Assembly: GCA_029718625.1 (NCBI GenBank)
Contig: CM056389.1
Location: forward strand, 22,353,381 to 22,417,380
Source: Synaphobranchus kaupii
Taxonomy: Eukaryota; Chordata; Actinopteri; Anguilliformes; Synaphobranchidae
Length of the DNA: 64,000 nt
Direction of reading: 5' to 3'
The translations under genes and the position numbers were made by a program. Of this stretch, positions 12,599-22,749 are shown piece by piece. Positions within the stretch are counted from its first letter, which is position 1. The number at the start of each line of letters is the position of its first letter. Under the pieces are notes generated by a model that was given only the letters and a program-made list of their open reading frames with translations, was not told where the DNA came from and ran no database searches.

Positions 12599-13171
12599 GA
12601 ACTGTTCCTGAGAGACCTACCCATTGTTCAAGTTGATGTAGCAAATTCTTATGGTCCACAGTGTCAAATGCAGATCAAACAGAACAAGAACAGACACACC
12701 ACCAGCATCTATGCACATTTGAATATCATTGATTACCTTGACTAGAGAAGTTTCTGTACTGTGGTTTGATTAGACGCCTGACTGAAATTTCTCAAGAATG
12801 GTATTTTTACTGAGAAAACCACTTTTTTGATAATCTGCTTAAGAAAGGGAGCTTTGATATGAGTCTAAAATTATTAAGAACTGAGGGATCCAATTTACTT
12901 TTCTTTAATAAAGGCTTTACAATGGCAGTCTTCAGTGCAGTTGGGAAGTTGCCAGTCTCCAAAGAAGAGTTTACTATGGCCAAGACACTGTCTGACAAAC
13001 AACCAAAAAAACGGTTTTGAAAAATCTTGTGGGGATAGGATCAAATACACAGGTAGAGGGTTTTAATGGCTGGACAATTTCATTGAGCATTTGTGCATCA
13101 TTCAGGCCAAATGCATGCATGTCAGCTTTGCTCGGGGCATCTGAACTGTCCAGGTCTGGGGTTGTACCCAT
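12599..13171 (-). pseudogene. LINE reverse transcriptase fragment, minus strand
   Basis: Read on the minus strand, an open frame from 13171 contains 'KPSTCVFDPIPTRFFKTV', 'TALKTAIVKPLLKKSKLD' and 'NNFRLISKLPFLSRLSKKW', the N-terminal RT finger region of L2/CR1-like LINEs. Beyond 12800 a decayed frame still shows 'FDTVDHKNLLHQLEQWVGL'. There is a one-base homopolymer difference from copy B: copy A has 7 A's after 'caacc' near 13004 and copy B has 8, so B keeps a longer frame (58563-58928). It is a different fragment from the plus-strand LINE at 9457-10693. Confidence 0.75.
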
Positions 13172-13881
13172 TTGAGCTATGTGTAACCTAAAAGTGTTTA
13201 TCTTTTTAAAAAAATAAATAGCAAACTGTTCACTGCCAAAATCAGCAGCTGGATTTATCAGTCAAAGCGATCAATTGTTGAAAAAAAGCACTTTGGGATT
13301 ATTCTTATTGTCACAAATAAACTTGGAAAAATAAGCTCCTCTTTAGTTTAAGAATTTGACTGTTTTTCTAGGTTGTCTTATGATTTGAAATTACCTTTTT
13401 TATTTACTCTGGGACAACGATTAGTGTAGCTCTAAATTTGCTATTAACAAAACACTAACTCATCAGTATCTAGCGGGTTCAGTGGTACACATGTAAGATT
13501 TACAAGTTGTGCAAAGCAAGTTAAAATCTATACCAGAAGAACTCTCTCATGATCAGTTGATATAATAGACATGAATTCAGTAAATTCAGGAAAAAATGCT
13601 GGGTTTTGCCTTGGTCACCATCAGCACAAGAGAATCAAAACTTAGAATCTGAGCAAGATATTCAAAAAAAGAAAATTCCCCAAAGTCCATTTGCTTGCAT
13701 TTAATTTCACATGAATAGATATTCCCTGTTCTCGATAGTTTAAAACATTCTTGAAGATAATAATCAAGTGCTTCAATTTAGATATTTGTTGAGTCGATGG
13801 GATGTAAAAAACAAAACAAAAAAACAACAAGCATTAAAACGAAAATGACTTTATTTGAGGAAATTATACATAATACATATA
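13172..13881. other. OR 3'-distal flank, non-coding
   Basis: No gene recognised. From about 13757 the sequence is homologous to 31773 onward, in the third and older OR-linked block, so the ancestral OR-linked unit begins about here. Confidence 0.55.
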
Positions 13882-15410
13882 CACTACTCACAAAAAGTTA
13901 GGGATATTCGGCTTTCGGGTGAAATTTCAGGATGAACCTAAAATGCACTATAACCTTTACAGGTGAAATTAATTTGACCTTCTCTAAACTTTTGAATGCA
14001 CATGTCCAACTATTCAATGTTTCAGTACTTTTTGCACAACTTGCTGTTCTCTAACAAGGAGCTGAACGGCAAAATTCACAACAGGTGTTTGATCCATGAA
14101 TCGACAAATAAATTTCCTGGTTCAATTAGAATTGGTATTTAAACAGTCCTCTTCATCATGCTGTTCACATTTTGACATCATGACACCAAGACGACACCTA
14201 ACAATTGATCAACAGTACCTCGCCATTGCGAGGCTTCAAACAGGATGTTCTCAGAGGGAAGTGGCCACTGAGCTTAGAGTGTCACAGAGTGTCATCAGCA
14301 GGTTGCAACAGAGATACAGAGAGACTGGAAGAGTCACAGAAAGGCATAGAAGTGGACGTCCTTTGGCCACATCCCACACTGATGACCGCTTCATTGTGAA
14401 CAGTGCCCTGCGGAACCGGATGATGAATGCCACTCAACTCCAGGCACATTTAAGGGAGGTGAGAGGCACCCAAGTGTCACGTCAGACCATTCGAAACCGT
14501 TTACATCAGCGTGGTCTGCGTGCTAGACGACCTGCAAGGGTACCTGACCACACCACCAGGCACAGGCGTCATCGTCTTGCATGGGCCAGGGAGCATTTAC
14601 GCTGGACGAGGGACCAGTGGGCCTCAGTGCTGTTCTCTGATGAAAGTCGATTCACGTTGAGCAGAAATGATGGCCGCCAAAGATGTTGGAGACGTCAAGG
14701 AGAGCGCTATGCATCAGCCACTGTTGTCACCAGACGACCCTTTGGTGGTGGCGGTGTTAGTGTGGGCAGGTGTGTCTAGTCAATACAGAACTGCCCTACA
14801 CTTTGTGAATGGTACAGTGACAAGCCCATACTTCCTGAATAACATCATTAATCCAGTCATTGTGCCCCTGCATGAACAACACAGGCCTAATTTCATCTTC
14901 ATGGACGACAATGCTCCAGCTCATCGAGGTCGCATCATTAGGGAAAGGCTGCTGGAGACTGGGGTACCTCAAATGGAGTGGCCTGCACTTTCTCCAGACC
15001 TGAATCCCATAGAAAACCTATGGGATCAGCTGACTCACCGTGTAGAGGCTCGTAACTCTGTACCCCAGAACCTCAATGACCTGAGGGCCGCCCTTCAAGA
15101 AGAGTGGGATGCCATGTCTCAGCAGACAATAAGTCGACTTGTGAACAGCATGAGACGTCGTTGTCAAGCTGTAATTGATGCTCAAGGGCACATGACAAGT
15201 TATTGAGACATTGACATTTTTGTTGTGTTATACCCACCACTGTTGTTGGCTTTTGTTTCAATAAATTGTTTGAGATGAGGAAATCACCATTGCATGCTTC
15301 TACTTAAATGCCCTACTTTCATGATACGTATAATATCACTGTAGCGTGAACTTACATTTTCCATAAATTTCACCCGAAAGCCAAATATCCCTAACTTTTT
15401 GTGAGTAGTG
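13882..15410 (+). mobile_element. Tc1-like DNA transposon, complete ends
   Basis: Inverted ends start cactactcacaaaaagttag on both sides and stay almost identical for about 47 bases, with one mismatch in that span. The element is flanked by TA (13880-13881 and 15411-15412), the Tc1/mariner target duplication. The same locus in copy B (about 59634-59640) and in the older block (about 31910) lacks the element, and copy B reads as an exact empty site with a single TA. The element is 1,529 bp, of typical Tc1 size. The transposase inside is frameshifted, so it is probably not autonomous. Confidence 0.96.
14180..15206 (+). pseudogene. Tc1-like transposase, one frameshift
   Basis: The encoded protein would bind the element's ends and move it by cut and paste. 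The start at 14180 (MTPRRHLT) fits the family better than the upstream in-frame Met at 14096. A paired helix-turn-helix region comes first ('GCSQREVATELRVSQSVISR'). The catalytic DD34E triad is all visible: Asp in 'LFSDESRF', Asp in 'FMDDNAPAHRG' and Glu in 'SPDLNPIENLW'. The frame breaks at about 14755-14765, just after the glycine-rich 'FGGGG' segment. The first frame ends at a stop at 14777-14779, and the rest of the catalytic domain continues in the next frame to the stop at 15206. All other landmarks are intact, so the break is recent. Confidence 0.93.
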
Positions 15411-15412
15411 TA

Positions 15413-16331
15413 TGTAGCAAACAATTTTCCAATGAAGGACTTTTTACAGTGCACAAGCATCACAGAAGTACGTAAATTGATTAAATACTTTGAAACACAA
15501 TATCTCAATTATAATAGCGTACGTATTTCAACAAACACTGCACACCATATTGCAGTCGCCTATATCACAAATTTTAAAATATATGCAGTTAATTTTGTAT
15601 TTTTATTTTGAGTCTTTAAGTTTAGTACTTTTATATTTTTTCACCATCCTGTGCACTCCAAGACATTCTTTCCAATAGATGACGAACACAATGTGCACAT
15701 TTGCGTAAACATAGCATCAAGAACATGCTGGTCAATATATCTCACGGAACACATACAAGGTTTGAAAAATAATCGACGAAGTTGTCTTTACAATTTGTCG
15801 TCGTGGTTTTATCAAGTGTTTTAAGTCATATTTAACAGAAGATCACACCCAGGTGTAATTAAATTAATTTAAATGTGAATGAAAGACTGAGACTTTTCTA
15901 ACTCATCAAATAACACGCAGTCTGCAATTCGCGTGTTTCTTTTTTCGTTGTGTACATTTGAACTAGCTGCTGGGCCTATCTATGGCTGAAAGATTTGCTG
16001 GATCGTTTGCAGTCCTATTCAAAAAGTCTCTTGGATTCCTTCTTGATAAAGCAGGGTTGATTCACCTATTTTCTTGGGCCGTATATTTATTACAGGATAG
16101 TCATATCGCAATTTAATCTAAACACAAAGCAGAAGGTAATCTATCTGATCATTAACTTTTTTTTAATGTGAAAGCATGGCCATGGCCATAAATAAAAGTT
16201 ATTAAAACTTATATAAAAGTTATTTTATTCTATTCTATTCATGTTTAAATAGAGAAAAAAATTCAATATGTCTGAGGCTTATATTTAGGACTAGAAATCC
16301 AGTAAATTAAACCTTGGTAACTAGATATGAA
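15413..16331. other. OR downstream flank, non-coding
   Basis: AT-rich sequence downstream of the minus-strand OR gene. It has counterparts in copy B (from 59638) and, more divergent, in the middle block (31915-32745). No gene was recognised. Confidence 0.6.
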
Positions 16332-16555
16332 CCAGTGGTTCTCAATCTCAGTCCTGGGAACCCCTGTGTATGCTGGTTTTTGCTACAGTAAATCTCTTGC
16401 TTAATTAAGGTTGTTGAACACATGTGTTTAAGTTATTTAATAATTATTTTACCTTTAATTTATTAATAGGGTTTACTAGTTATCATTTTCATTATCTAGC
16501 AAATGGTTAGCTTCAATGGCACGGTGTCCACACTTTCACCAATTAGGAGCCCATT

Positions 16556-16877
16556 GACCGGTGTACGGTGTCTCTCTGTACACCGGTGTCTGGTGTACAG
16601 AGACACCACAGAGACACCAGTGTACAGACACACCACTGTACAGAGAGACACCAGTGTACAGAAACCGGGGCTATCTATTCATGCACTGTAGCCTTTTATC
16701 TGTTTTTATCTTATTTCCTTTTATATTGTCTTTTAAATGTTCTATTGTCTTTTATGTCTATTTTTTCTTTTATTGCTTTTGTTCTGTATTTTCTTTTTAT
16801 TGTTGTGAAGCACTTTGGGCTGCATTTTATGTATGAAAGGTGCTATACAAAAAAAGTGTATTATTATTATTATTATT
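16556..16877 (+). mobile_element. 5'-truncated L2-like LINE tail with (ATT)n end
   Basis: The stretch ends in 'gtgaagcactttgggctgca', 'gaaaggtgctatacaaa' and an ATT microsatellite, a 3' tail characteristic of fish L2-type LINEs. It is absent from the homologous place in the older OR block (32780), so it is a later insertion. Its first ~105 bases are a set of inverted and direct copies of 'gtgtacagagacacca'. Confidence 0.6.
16557..16665. repeat. Short dyad/tandem cluster 'gtgtacagagacacca'
   Basis: Six or so copies of a ~16-base motif occur in both orientations within about 105 bases, able to fold into several alternative hairpins. It is kept unchanged in copy B (60783-60891). Confidence 0.75.
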
Positions 16878-17256
16878 GATTCACCCCAGTCTTTAATTTT
16901 TTCAGTTATATTTTTCCACTTTTGTGTATTGGTTTGCATTATAACACAGTGTGCATCTGGGACTTTATTCTAGCTATTTCTGACATAATGTATTTTAAGA
17001 GGGTAAATAATCCCAGAACACATGAAAAGACACGTCTAATTAAGGAAAATTAGCAGCCTGTTCTGGGATTGCAATTTTGGTTGGAAGGAAAACCAGCATA
17101 GCCTACTGAGGGGTCCCCAGGACCAAGTTTGAGAACCGCTGGAGGATACTATTATTTCAAATAGCCTATATTAAAACAGCAAATTGCCACGCAGTCAATT
17201 GTAGCCTACATCCAATCCGAATCTTAAATCAAGAGCTCGCATTATTTATCATTTAC

Positions 17257-18267
17257 TTATGATGGTGAAGTTGTTTTCAGATTTCTCAGGCGCTTTTTAA
17301 TTTGCTCCATTATCTCGTTGGTTTGTAGAGAGTAGATAATTGGGTTTAGAAATGGAGGGATGGTGGAAGCCAAGGACGTGTTAATAACTCTGGTGTCCGT
17401 ATCAATGTTCACGTTAATCCAAGCCACAATATAAGTAACGTAAAAAGGGACGAAAAAGATTGCAACCAAGATTAAATGCGAAGAACACGTTTTAAACGCT
17501 TTCCACCTACCCTCGGACGAGGCAATTTTCAAAATTGCGTAGATAATAAAAATATATGTCACAGCTATGACGCCAAAAGGAACGAAATACAAGGCTACAG
17601 TGACGAAACTCGCCATAAACCAATTCTTAGAATAATCACCGCAAGCAATCTTAAAGACCGGTCCGTGATCACAGAAGAAGCTGTTGACAATAGTCGATTT
17701 GCAATACACCAGTGGGGGAATCAAGGCAACCATCACCACATCTATGATAAGCGGTATTGACCAAGCCACAATAATAACCAGCATCATTTTACAGTTGGTA
17801 TTTAAAGAATGGCTTCTTAATGGGAAACAAATAGCGATGAGCCTGTCGTAGGCTAAAACGTAGAGACTGAATGCTTCCATTGATGAAAAGTAGTCAACGA
17901 AGAACATCTGTGCTAAGCAAGGGTTGAAGTACACAAACTTTGAATCAAATAGATACATGTGGATTGCTTGAGGTATGAGAGAGGAGCTCAAACTAATGTC
18001 CACCACTGCCAGGCTGAACACAGCCATGTACTTCGGTGTGTGGAGGGTTTCTGAGAACCATATGATCAACATCAAGATTGCATTTAACACAAGTGTCAGG
18101 ACGTAAATAACTGCCAGAAATATAAAGTAATAGTGTCCATTTTTTAGCGCGTAGAAACCTCTGATGTAGAATCCGACCGGTCGCGTGAAGTTGCTCAGGT
18201 CTTGCGTTGTTGTCTCCATTGACAGCTGGCTTATTTTTTTCAATCTGAAGTACAAAAGGCCGTTCAC
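17257..18267 (-). CDS. Odorant receptor (class A GPCR), copy A
   Basis: A seven-transmembrane olfactory receptor of 336 residues, uninterrupted by introns, expected on the ciliary membrane of sensory neurons and coupling to an olfactory G protein. Hallmarks in order: an N-glycosylation site (NFT, about residue 26), TM1 with 'LNAILM', 'LHTPKYMAVF' in the first inner loop, 'VLAYDRLIAICFPL' at the end of TM3, 'FFCDHGPVF' in the second outer loop, 'KAFKTCSSHLILV' entering TM6, and 'PPFLNPIIYSL' in TM7. A second Met (residue 17, base 18219) gives a 320-residue protein closer to the usual OR length and may be the true start. No disabling change was seen. The gene is near-identical to 61487-62497 (6 residue differences). 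The ligand is unknown. Confidence 0.96.
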   Translation of the reverse strand: MNGLLYFRLKKISQLSMETTTQDLSNFTRPVGFYIRGFYALKNGHYYFIFLAVIYVLTLVLNAILMLIIWFSETLHTPKYMAVFSLAVVDISLSSSLIPQAIHMYLFDSKFVYFNPCLAQMFFVDYFSSMEAFSLYVLAYDRLIAICFPLRSHSLNTNCKMMLVIIVAWSIPLIIDVVMVALIPPLVYCKSTIVNSFFCDHGPVFKIACGDYSKNWFMASFVTVALYFVPFGVIAVTYIFIIYAILKIASSEGRWKAFKTCSSHLILVAIFFVPFYVTYIVAWINVNIDTDTRVINTSLASTIPPFLNPIIYSLQTNEIMEQIKKRLRNLKTTSPS

Positions 18268-18606
18268 TCCAAGTTAGTCTTTATAAACAACAATCTACAA
18301 TCTATGTTACATAGGCTATCATACGTTTTGGAAGTCACTGAAAATAATCGACAAAAATCCTTTCGGAATGAAAAGCGTTAGTCAATAATTGCCGATGGAT
18401 CTCTCTCAAAGTTTCATCAATTTCCCTCGTCTCAAGTTGAACCTATTGCAATCGAGCTGTCTTAAAAGGTAACGCATGGGCGCAGATGTCGACGATATTC
18501 CTTTCAAGAAAGCTCTATACACACTTGTTGGAAGGCGTGCAATGCAACACCAGTGTATCGTGAATAGTCCAGCCTGAACTCTGAAGAATGATGCGTACTA
18601 TGCATA

Positions 18607-18614
18607 TTTTTATA
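18607..18614 (-). promoter_or_regulatory. Candidate TATA box upstream of OR copy A
   Basis: On the minus strand the sequence reads ggctataaaaatatgca, about 340 bases upstream of the first OR Met. It is conserved in copy B at 62916-62923. It may be the core promoter with a 5' leader, but no transcript evidence is available. Confidence 0.35.
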
Positions 18615-19069
18615 GCCAGTGCGGGACGTCAGGCAGTAGGATAATTATATTATAATCCCGAATGGACTCGTTAGTTAGGCTACCTTTCTCTGGTACACTA
18701 AAGCTGTAGCATAATTAGCGGTATCTGCAAGACGCGTCTCTTGTGGTGCAATTAAATAGCCAATCTCTTCATTGAGATATAAGATATCGCACATCTCTGA
18801 GTGTTGTGTATTCGGTTCAGAAATGATACTCCTGTATATATATATAGTTAAATGCAAAAGTACTTGGTCCGTGGCACATTTTTTTGTCGTTTTGTGTTTT
18901 GGCCCTGCTACTCCAGCACATCGGATTTGTAAAGAAATAATGATTATGTGGATAAAGTAAAGACTGTCAGGGGTATGTACATCCACACTGGGCGATCCTG
19001 TCGGAATTACAGCCCTTTTTATGTATAGTTTCCCCATTTTAGGGGTCAAAAAGTATTCTGAATAAATTC

Positions 19070-19072
<3 letters not shown>
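18615..19072. other. OR upstream flank, non-coding
   Basis: No gene recognised. A minus-strand open frame at 18675-19049 is broken in copy B by a TA-repeat length change and looks like chance. Confidence 0.5.
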
Positions 19073-19107
<35 letters not shown>

Positions 19108-19130
19108 ATATATATATATATATATATATT
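19073..19130. repeat. (TA)n microsatellite
   Basis: An almost pure TA tract with one interruption. The counterpart in copy B (about 63386-63429) is joined directly to sequence that in copy A lies 0.9 kb further right. Confidence 0.95.
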
Positions 19131-19173
19131 ATTTTTTATAAAGTCGTCACATTTAATACTTGGTTGCAAATCG

Positions 19174-19304
19174 ATTCCTCCGTCCTCGTATCTCATGCTT
19201 GTGTTCAGTTGTGTGCATACTTTCCTCGCGTCCTTTCCTCGCTCCTTAGCTCCGCCCAACGGAGGACGCGAGGATGCAAGGATCAGATACGAGGACGGAG
19301 GAAT
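19174..19304. mobile_element. Small MITE with 20-bp perfect inverted ends
   Basis: attcctccgtcctcgtatct at 19174-19193 is the exact reverse complement of 19285-19304. Further inside, 'cctcgcgtcct' pairs with 'aggacgcgagg'. The 131-bp unit has no coding capacity. It is absent from copy B, inside the 0.9-kb difference. Weak pairing continues about 10 bases outward on both sides. Confidence 0.75.
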
Positions 19305-19520
19305 TGAGGCAACATGCATTAGGCAAATGGAATGTCCTTGCTTGTTCAAGCGTCAGTTTGAAGTGACGTAAATTACTAATGACGTGTTGCGCAGTTTCAT
19401 CACCTGTCAGTGGACGTGTAACGGATTGTACCGTATTACTGTCTCGGAGTTTTTTAAAACGGGACAGAAAACGGGACGCACTGTTTTATTGGACGCTGTA
19501 TCACTGTAAACTGGAATGAA

Positions 19521-19745
19521 CAGTGGTGCTCGAAAGTATTCATACCCCTTCACTTTTTTCACACTTTATTGTGTTGTAGATTTAATTTTAAATGAATAAA
19601 ATTGCCATTTTTGCCCATCAATCTCCACTCAATAACCCATAATTACAAAGTGAAAACATGTTTTTAGAAATTTTTGCTAATGTATTCAAAATCAAAAACT
19701 GAAATCTCTCATGTACATAAGTATTCATACCCTTTGCTTTAATGT
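19521..19745. mobile_element. Tc1/mariner-type MITE remnant
   Basis: The left end reads cagtggtgctcgaaagtatt followed by 'cataccccttcac'; the right end carries the inverted 'aagtattcataccctttgc'. Such ends belong to short non-autonomous Tc1-like elements common in fish. No transposase is present. Confidence 0.55.
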
Positions 19746-19749
19746 ATTT

Positions 19750-20005
19750 TTAAAGTATCATGTTTCATATTTGGTCGCATATCCTTTGCACGCCGTTACT
19801 TCCTGAAGTCTGTGACCCATCAACATCAAAAGACTCTCGATATCTTATTTTCAGGTACTGTTACAAGCGATACTATAACCTCTCTGCATTTGAATGGATC
19901 TCTATGGGAATTGGGGGTGAGACTAGATTCAGCTGTAAATTACACTTGTACAGTATGGAACACATGGCTGAATAAATGGCTGTAAGTTATCAGGTTCTGA
20001 GCTAT
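19750..20005. repeat. Dispersed repeat shared with 50525-50775
   Basis: The block 'tcacatatcctttgca...ctgtgaccca' through 'ggaattggggg' and 'cagctgtaaatta' matches 50545-50775 with some divergence. It is absent from copy B. It sits immediately before a palindromic MITE sequence in both places, so the two may form one composite repeat. Confidence 0.65.
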
Positions 20006-20118
20006 CGAACGAGCCCCAAACCATCACTCTGTTGCCAGATATGGAGTAGATGTGGATGGATCACTTTAAGGGTTGTTTCTCCTGACTCATTTTCTTATAG
20101 AACTGTAAGCCTGGAAAT
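20006..20118. repeat. Partial copy of the palindromic MITE (left arm)
   Basis: 'gccccaaaccatcactctgt', 'gccagatatggagtagatgt' and 'gggttgtttctcctgactca' match the left arm and centre of the element complete at 50782-50967; the right arm is missing. The counterpart in copy B is at about 63430-63535. Confidence 0.7.
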
Positions 20119-20222
20119 TATTGATTGTCAGTCATAAACCCTGGGTTACTGAGCAGGTGGCGACTTCCTTGAAGGTGCAATAAAACAATTCACCAGGTGG
20201 CCTAAGAATCTACTGTTCTACC

Positions 20223-21090
20223 TGTAAATCCCGCGCAGCTAGACCAATGAGGGAATAGCACGGAGCGAAGGTTTAAGCGTGATATTTTCCGCTGTTGCTG
20301 TGGGAAAAGGTAAGAGTTTTGAAATGTTACTGTTCTTATAACCGGATGAGACTGCTTCTTTAAATTTGCGGGATCAGCTAGTAATTGGCCACGTGTCAGA
20401 GGAAACAGTACCACTTTGCTTCCCGCTCTAAGTCTGGTCTGCAGGCTGACCCCAGCTTATCCAAAAAGGCAGCCTGTGTATATTATATTAACTCAGCCAC
20501 CAACGCTGATTCTACACTCATATGTATCTGACTCCAATTTAATTATTATTATCTAATTGCAATGTAGAATTTATAGTTGATTTGTTAAAGTGCTCTCATA
20601 CTCTTGAACCTGTTCTCTGAACTGGATGCGCTGGTTCCACCGGGTGCTACATACGGCCGTTTATGTACACCACTCACGGCTGACTAGATGTCTGCATTTA
20701 TCTCAGAGGTTGCGGAAGAGGGCACTTCATTAGGTATAGCCTATCCAAAAAGACTCAGGGACCCGAGAAGATAATATTGGCAACACCCGTTCTCAACATG
20801 TATAAACGTCATGCAGAGATGATCTAACTTAAGACATAGTTCTACGGGTGCAATACTCGTGATACATTAAGCTTAACTAGTCAATCTCCCTAGATCAGCA
20901 GAGGGGGTAACCCAGACTGAGGAAATTAATCAACTTATTACCGTGTTAACAGAGATAGAAGGTCTTTTTCAGAGAAACCACACAAATCACGTTTAACAGT
21001 TTACCAGGTAGGTTCTTTACTTTAAAATAATCAATTATGGTTACAGGTTACAACACAACATATTCAAAATAGAGTATAGAGTAAAATACT
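20223..21090. repeat. Dispersed repeat R1, copy 1
   Basis: Begins tgtaaatcccgcgcagctag and is shared with 46561-48364 (where a hAT element splits it) and with 63650-64000. It carries a CCAAT motif near its start and a good splice-donor-like 'gggaaaaggtaagag' about 90 bases in. The minus strand is open over 20202-20414, but no protein family is recognised. It could be an LTR or the 5' end of an uncharacterised element. I cannot classify it. Confidence 0.65.
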
Positions 21091-22749
21091 AAGTCATACC
21101 TGGCAATCGCTACACACAAGACACAAAGTGAGATGTGCGGGAGAGTCTGGCTACAGCTTTCCCAGAGTTCTCTGTTTCCTATGCTTATAACCCCAAATTC
21201 TGTGTTTGATCTGGCTGCGGACGGTCGTAAAACCATAAACTGGCCAAAAGGCTAATATTGCACTTTTCGTCCCCCCTCCAAGGGGGGTTGGCAGACAGAG
21301 TTTCCTGTGGTATAATTCCACAGCGGCAGTTTACTCCTGAGTTATGAAATATATATTTCCTCCATGTTGACCATTTAGGAAATATAGGCCATTGCACCAC
21401 ACACACCAAGACCATCAAAACGATATCAAACATGAATAGGTCTACGTTCGTGTTGTCATGAGAACCCCATCTCTGCATAGTTTTCAAATGTGATTAATAT
21501 TAATGCCACAAACAGTTCCAGGATTCCTGTTGAGAACATTACATTATACCCTAGTTTCCCCTGTTCAGTCAGGTACATTAAATGTGTGTATCTACTCATG
21601 TAACACTTAGAAACTGAACAATATATACTTATTCCTCTGGAAAAAGAGTGTACAATGTATGTTCCAGTGTCAGGACTATTTCCAGTATATACTGTACAAT
21701 GTAGCATAAATATTCATCACATTTTAAGGTTTTTATGCTTTTTGAAGACCAAAGCAGTCTGTTCTGTTATACCATGCTGTGTGGGCATTATTTGAATGAA
21801 AGGGATTGGATTGCAAGGCACTCTTGCATTGTCCGTGCGCGGGAGTTTCAAACAGACCAGGGTAGGACATTCTTGGACACCGTAAACCTTAGGCCAGATG
21901 GTCCCAGCAAACATCCCGGCACCAGATGCGTGACTTTACGGCTCTCAAAGATTACAAATATTGTCACTTCCTGGTATTGTGTTCTCTTTAGGTGCCCTGG
22001 GGTGTCAAATCCTGTCTTACATACCCACCACATTTATCTTTGCCTCTTCACACGGGACTTCCAACTCCACCGCCCTAAAAATATGAGCCACAAAAAGCCC
22101 AAAGTTGTAAACGACAGCTGGAATGACTAGACATTAGAGGTTGAAAAAGGCACTCTTCAGCACATTGGACAGCCTTGCAACCCTTTGACTCCTAATGACG
22201 CCAGGAACCCAGTTCTGTTCACAGGCTGTAAAAGCCCTGGGTTCTTGGAAAATATTCTGGACTGAAACAACACTGTATGTATAAAGCATCTTATGTATTT
22301 ACATGTGAATAACTGGATAATATGATAAATGTGGTGGATTGGGATTAATACCAATTGAAATGTGAGGTATGTAAAAGTATAAGAGGGGGCAAAATACATG
22401 AGAAGGAATAAAGAATGTGTTTGGAAGGGGGATTGTAGGTTATCAGGGATGTGCTTGTCCACAGATCTGGATCACAGAGTGGCCATCACCTGGACCTCAC
22501 CTGGTATCTAGATAAATGACAGGTAAAATCATAAGATCACGCGCCGTCGTACAAAGTATCTTATTGCTATCACTAGATCGGGGGGGAGTAGACTGCAGTT
22601 TCTCTTCCTGGAGGAGAAGGGGGGTCTCTTGGGGGTTAGATTTTATAGCCCTCTTCCTGGCCAGACCTTATTTGGACAAACAAAGGGAATTGTGGAATGT
22701 GGAAAGCCTGCCCAGGATTGCATTTAAGGGAAGTCCAAAGGGACATTCA
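21091..22749. other. Non-coding stretch, no gene recognised
   Basis: Mixed sequence. Several short open frames lie on both strands without recognisable domains. It may be continuation of R1-associated element sequence on the left, but no second copy is present in the window to test this. Confidence 0.4.

Larger units (their letters stand above)
16332..17142. mobile_element. TIR element with 'ccagtggttctcaa' ends, carrying a nested insertion
   Basis: The left end is ccagtggttctcaatctcag; the right end, read inward, is ccagcggttctcaaacttgg, continuing through a matching 'aaccagca' motif. This is an inverted-repeat MITE-like element. No clear target duplication was seen. The right end only is also present in the older OR block (about 32980-33033), so it inserted before that paralogue split and was truncated there. 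An L2-like tail is nested at 16556-16877. Confidence 0.6.
5605..20571. repeat. Large duplicated segment, copy A
   Basis: From within the satellite to about 20571 this stretch aligns nearly base for base with 51001-64000, about 45.4 to 45.7 kb to the right at the left end. Both carry the same broken LINE, minus-strand LINE fragment, OR gene and upstream repeats. Copy A differs by a Tc1 insertion (13882-15410), lack of about 320 bp near 7770, lack of about 77 bp near 18300, a shorter GA tract, and about 0.9 kb (19131-20005) not present in B. The copies look about 99% identical by eye. A true duplication and an uncollapsed second haplotype are both possible. Confidence 0.9.

Noticed and set aside
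17476..17760. Plus-strand 94-codon frame opposite the OR gene
   Set aside because: Antisense shadow of the OR coding sequence; repeated in copy B for the same reason.
20202..20414. Minus-strand frame in R1 found three times (also 46363-46752 and 63629-63841) as a conserved gene
   Set aside because: The repeats are copies of one element; the C-terminal ends differ between copies and no family is recognised.
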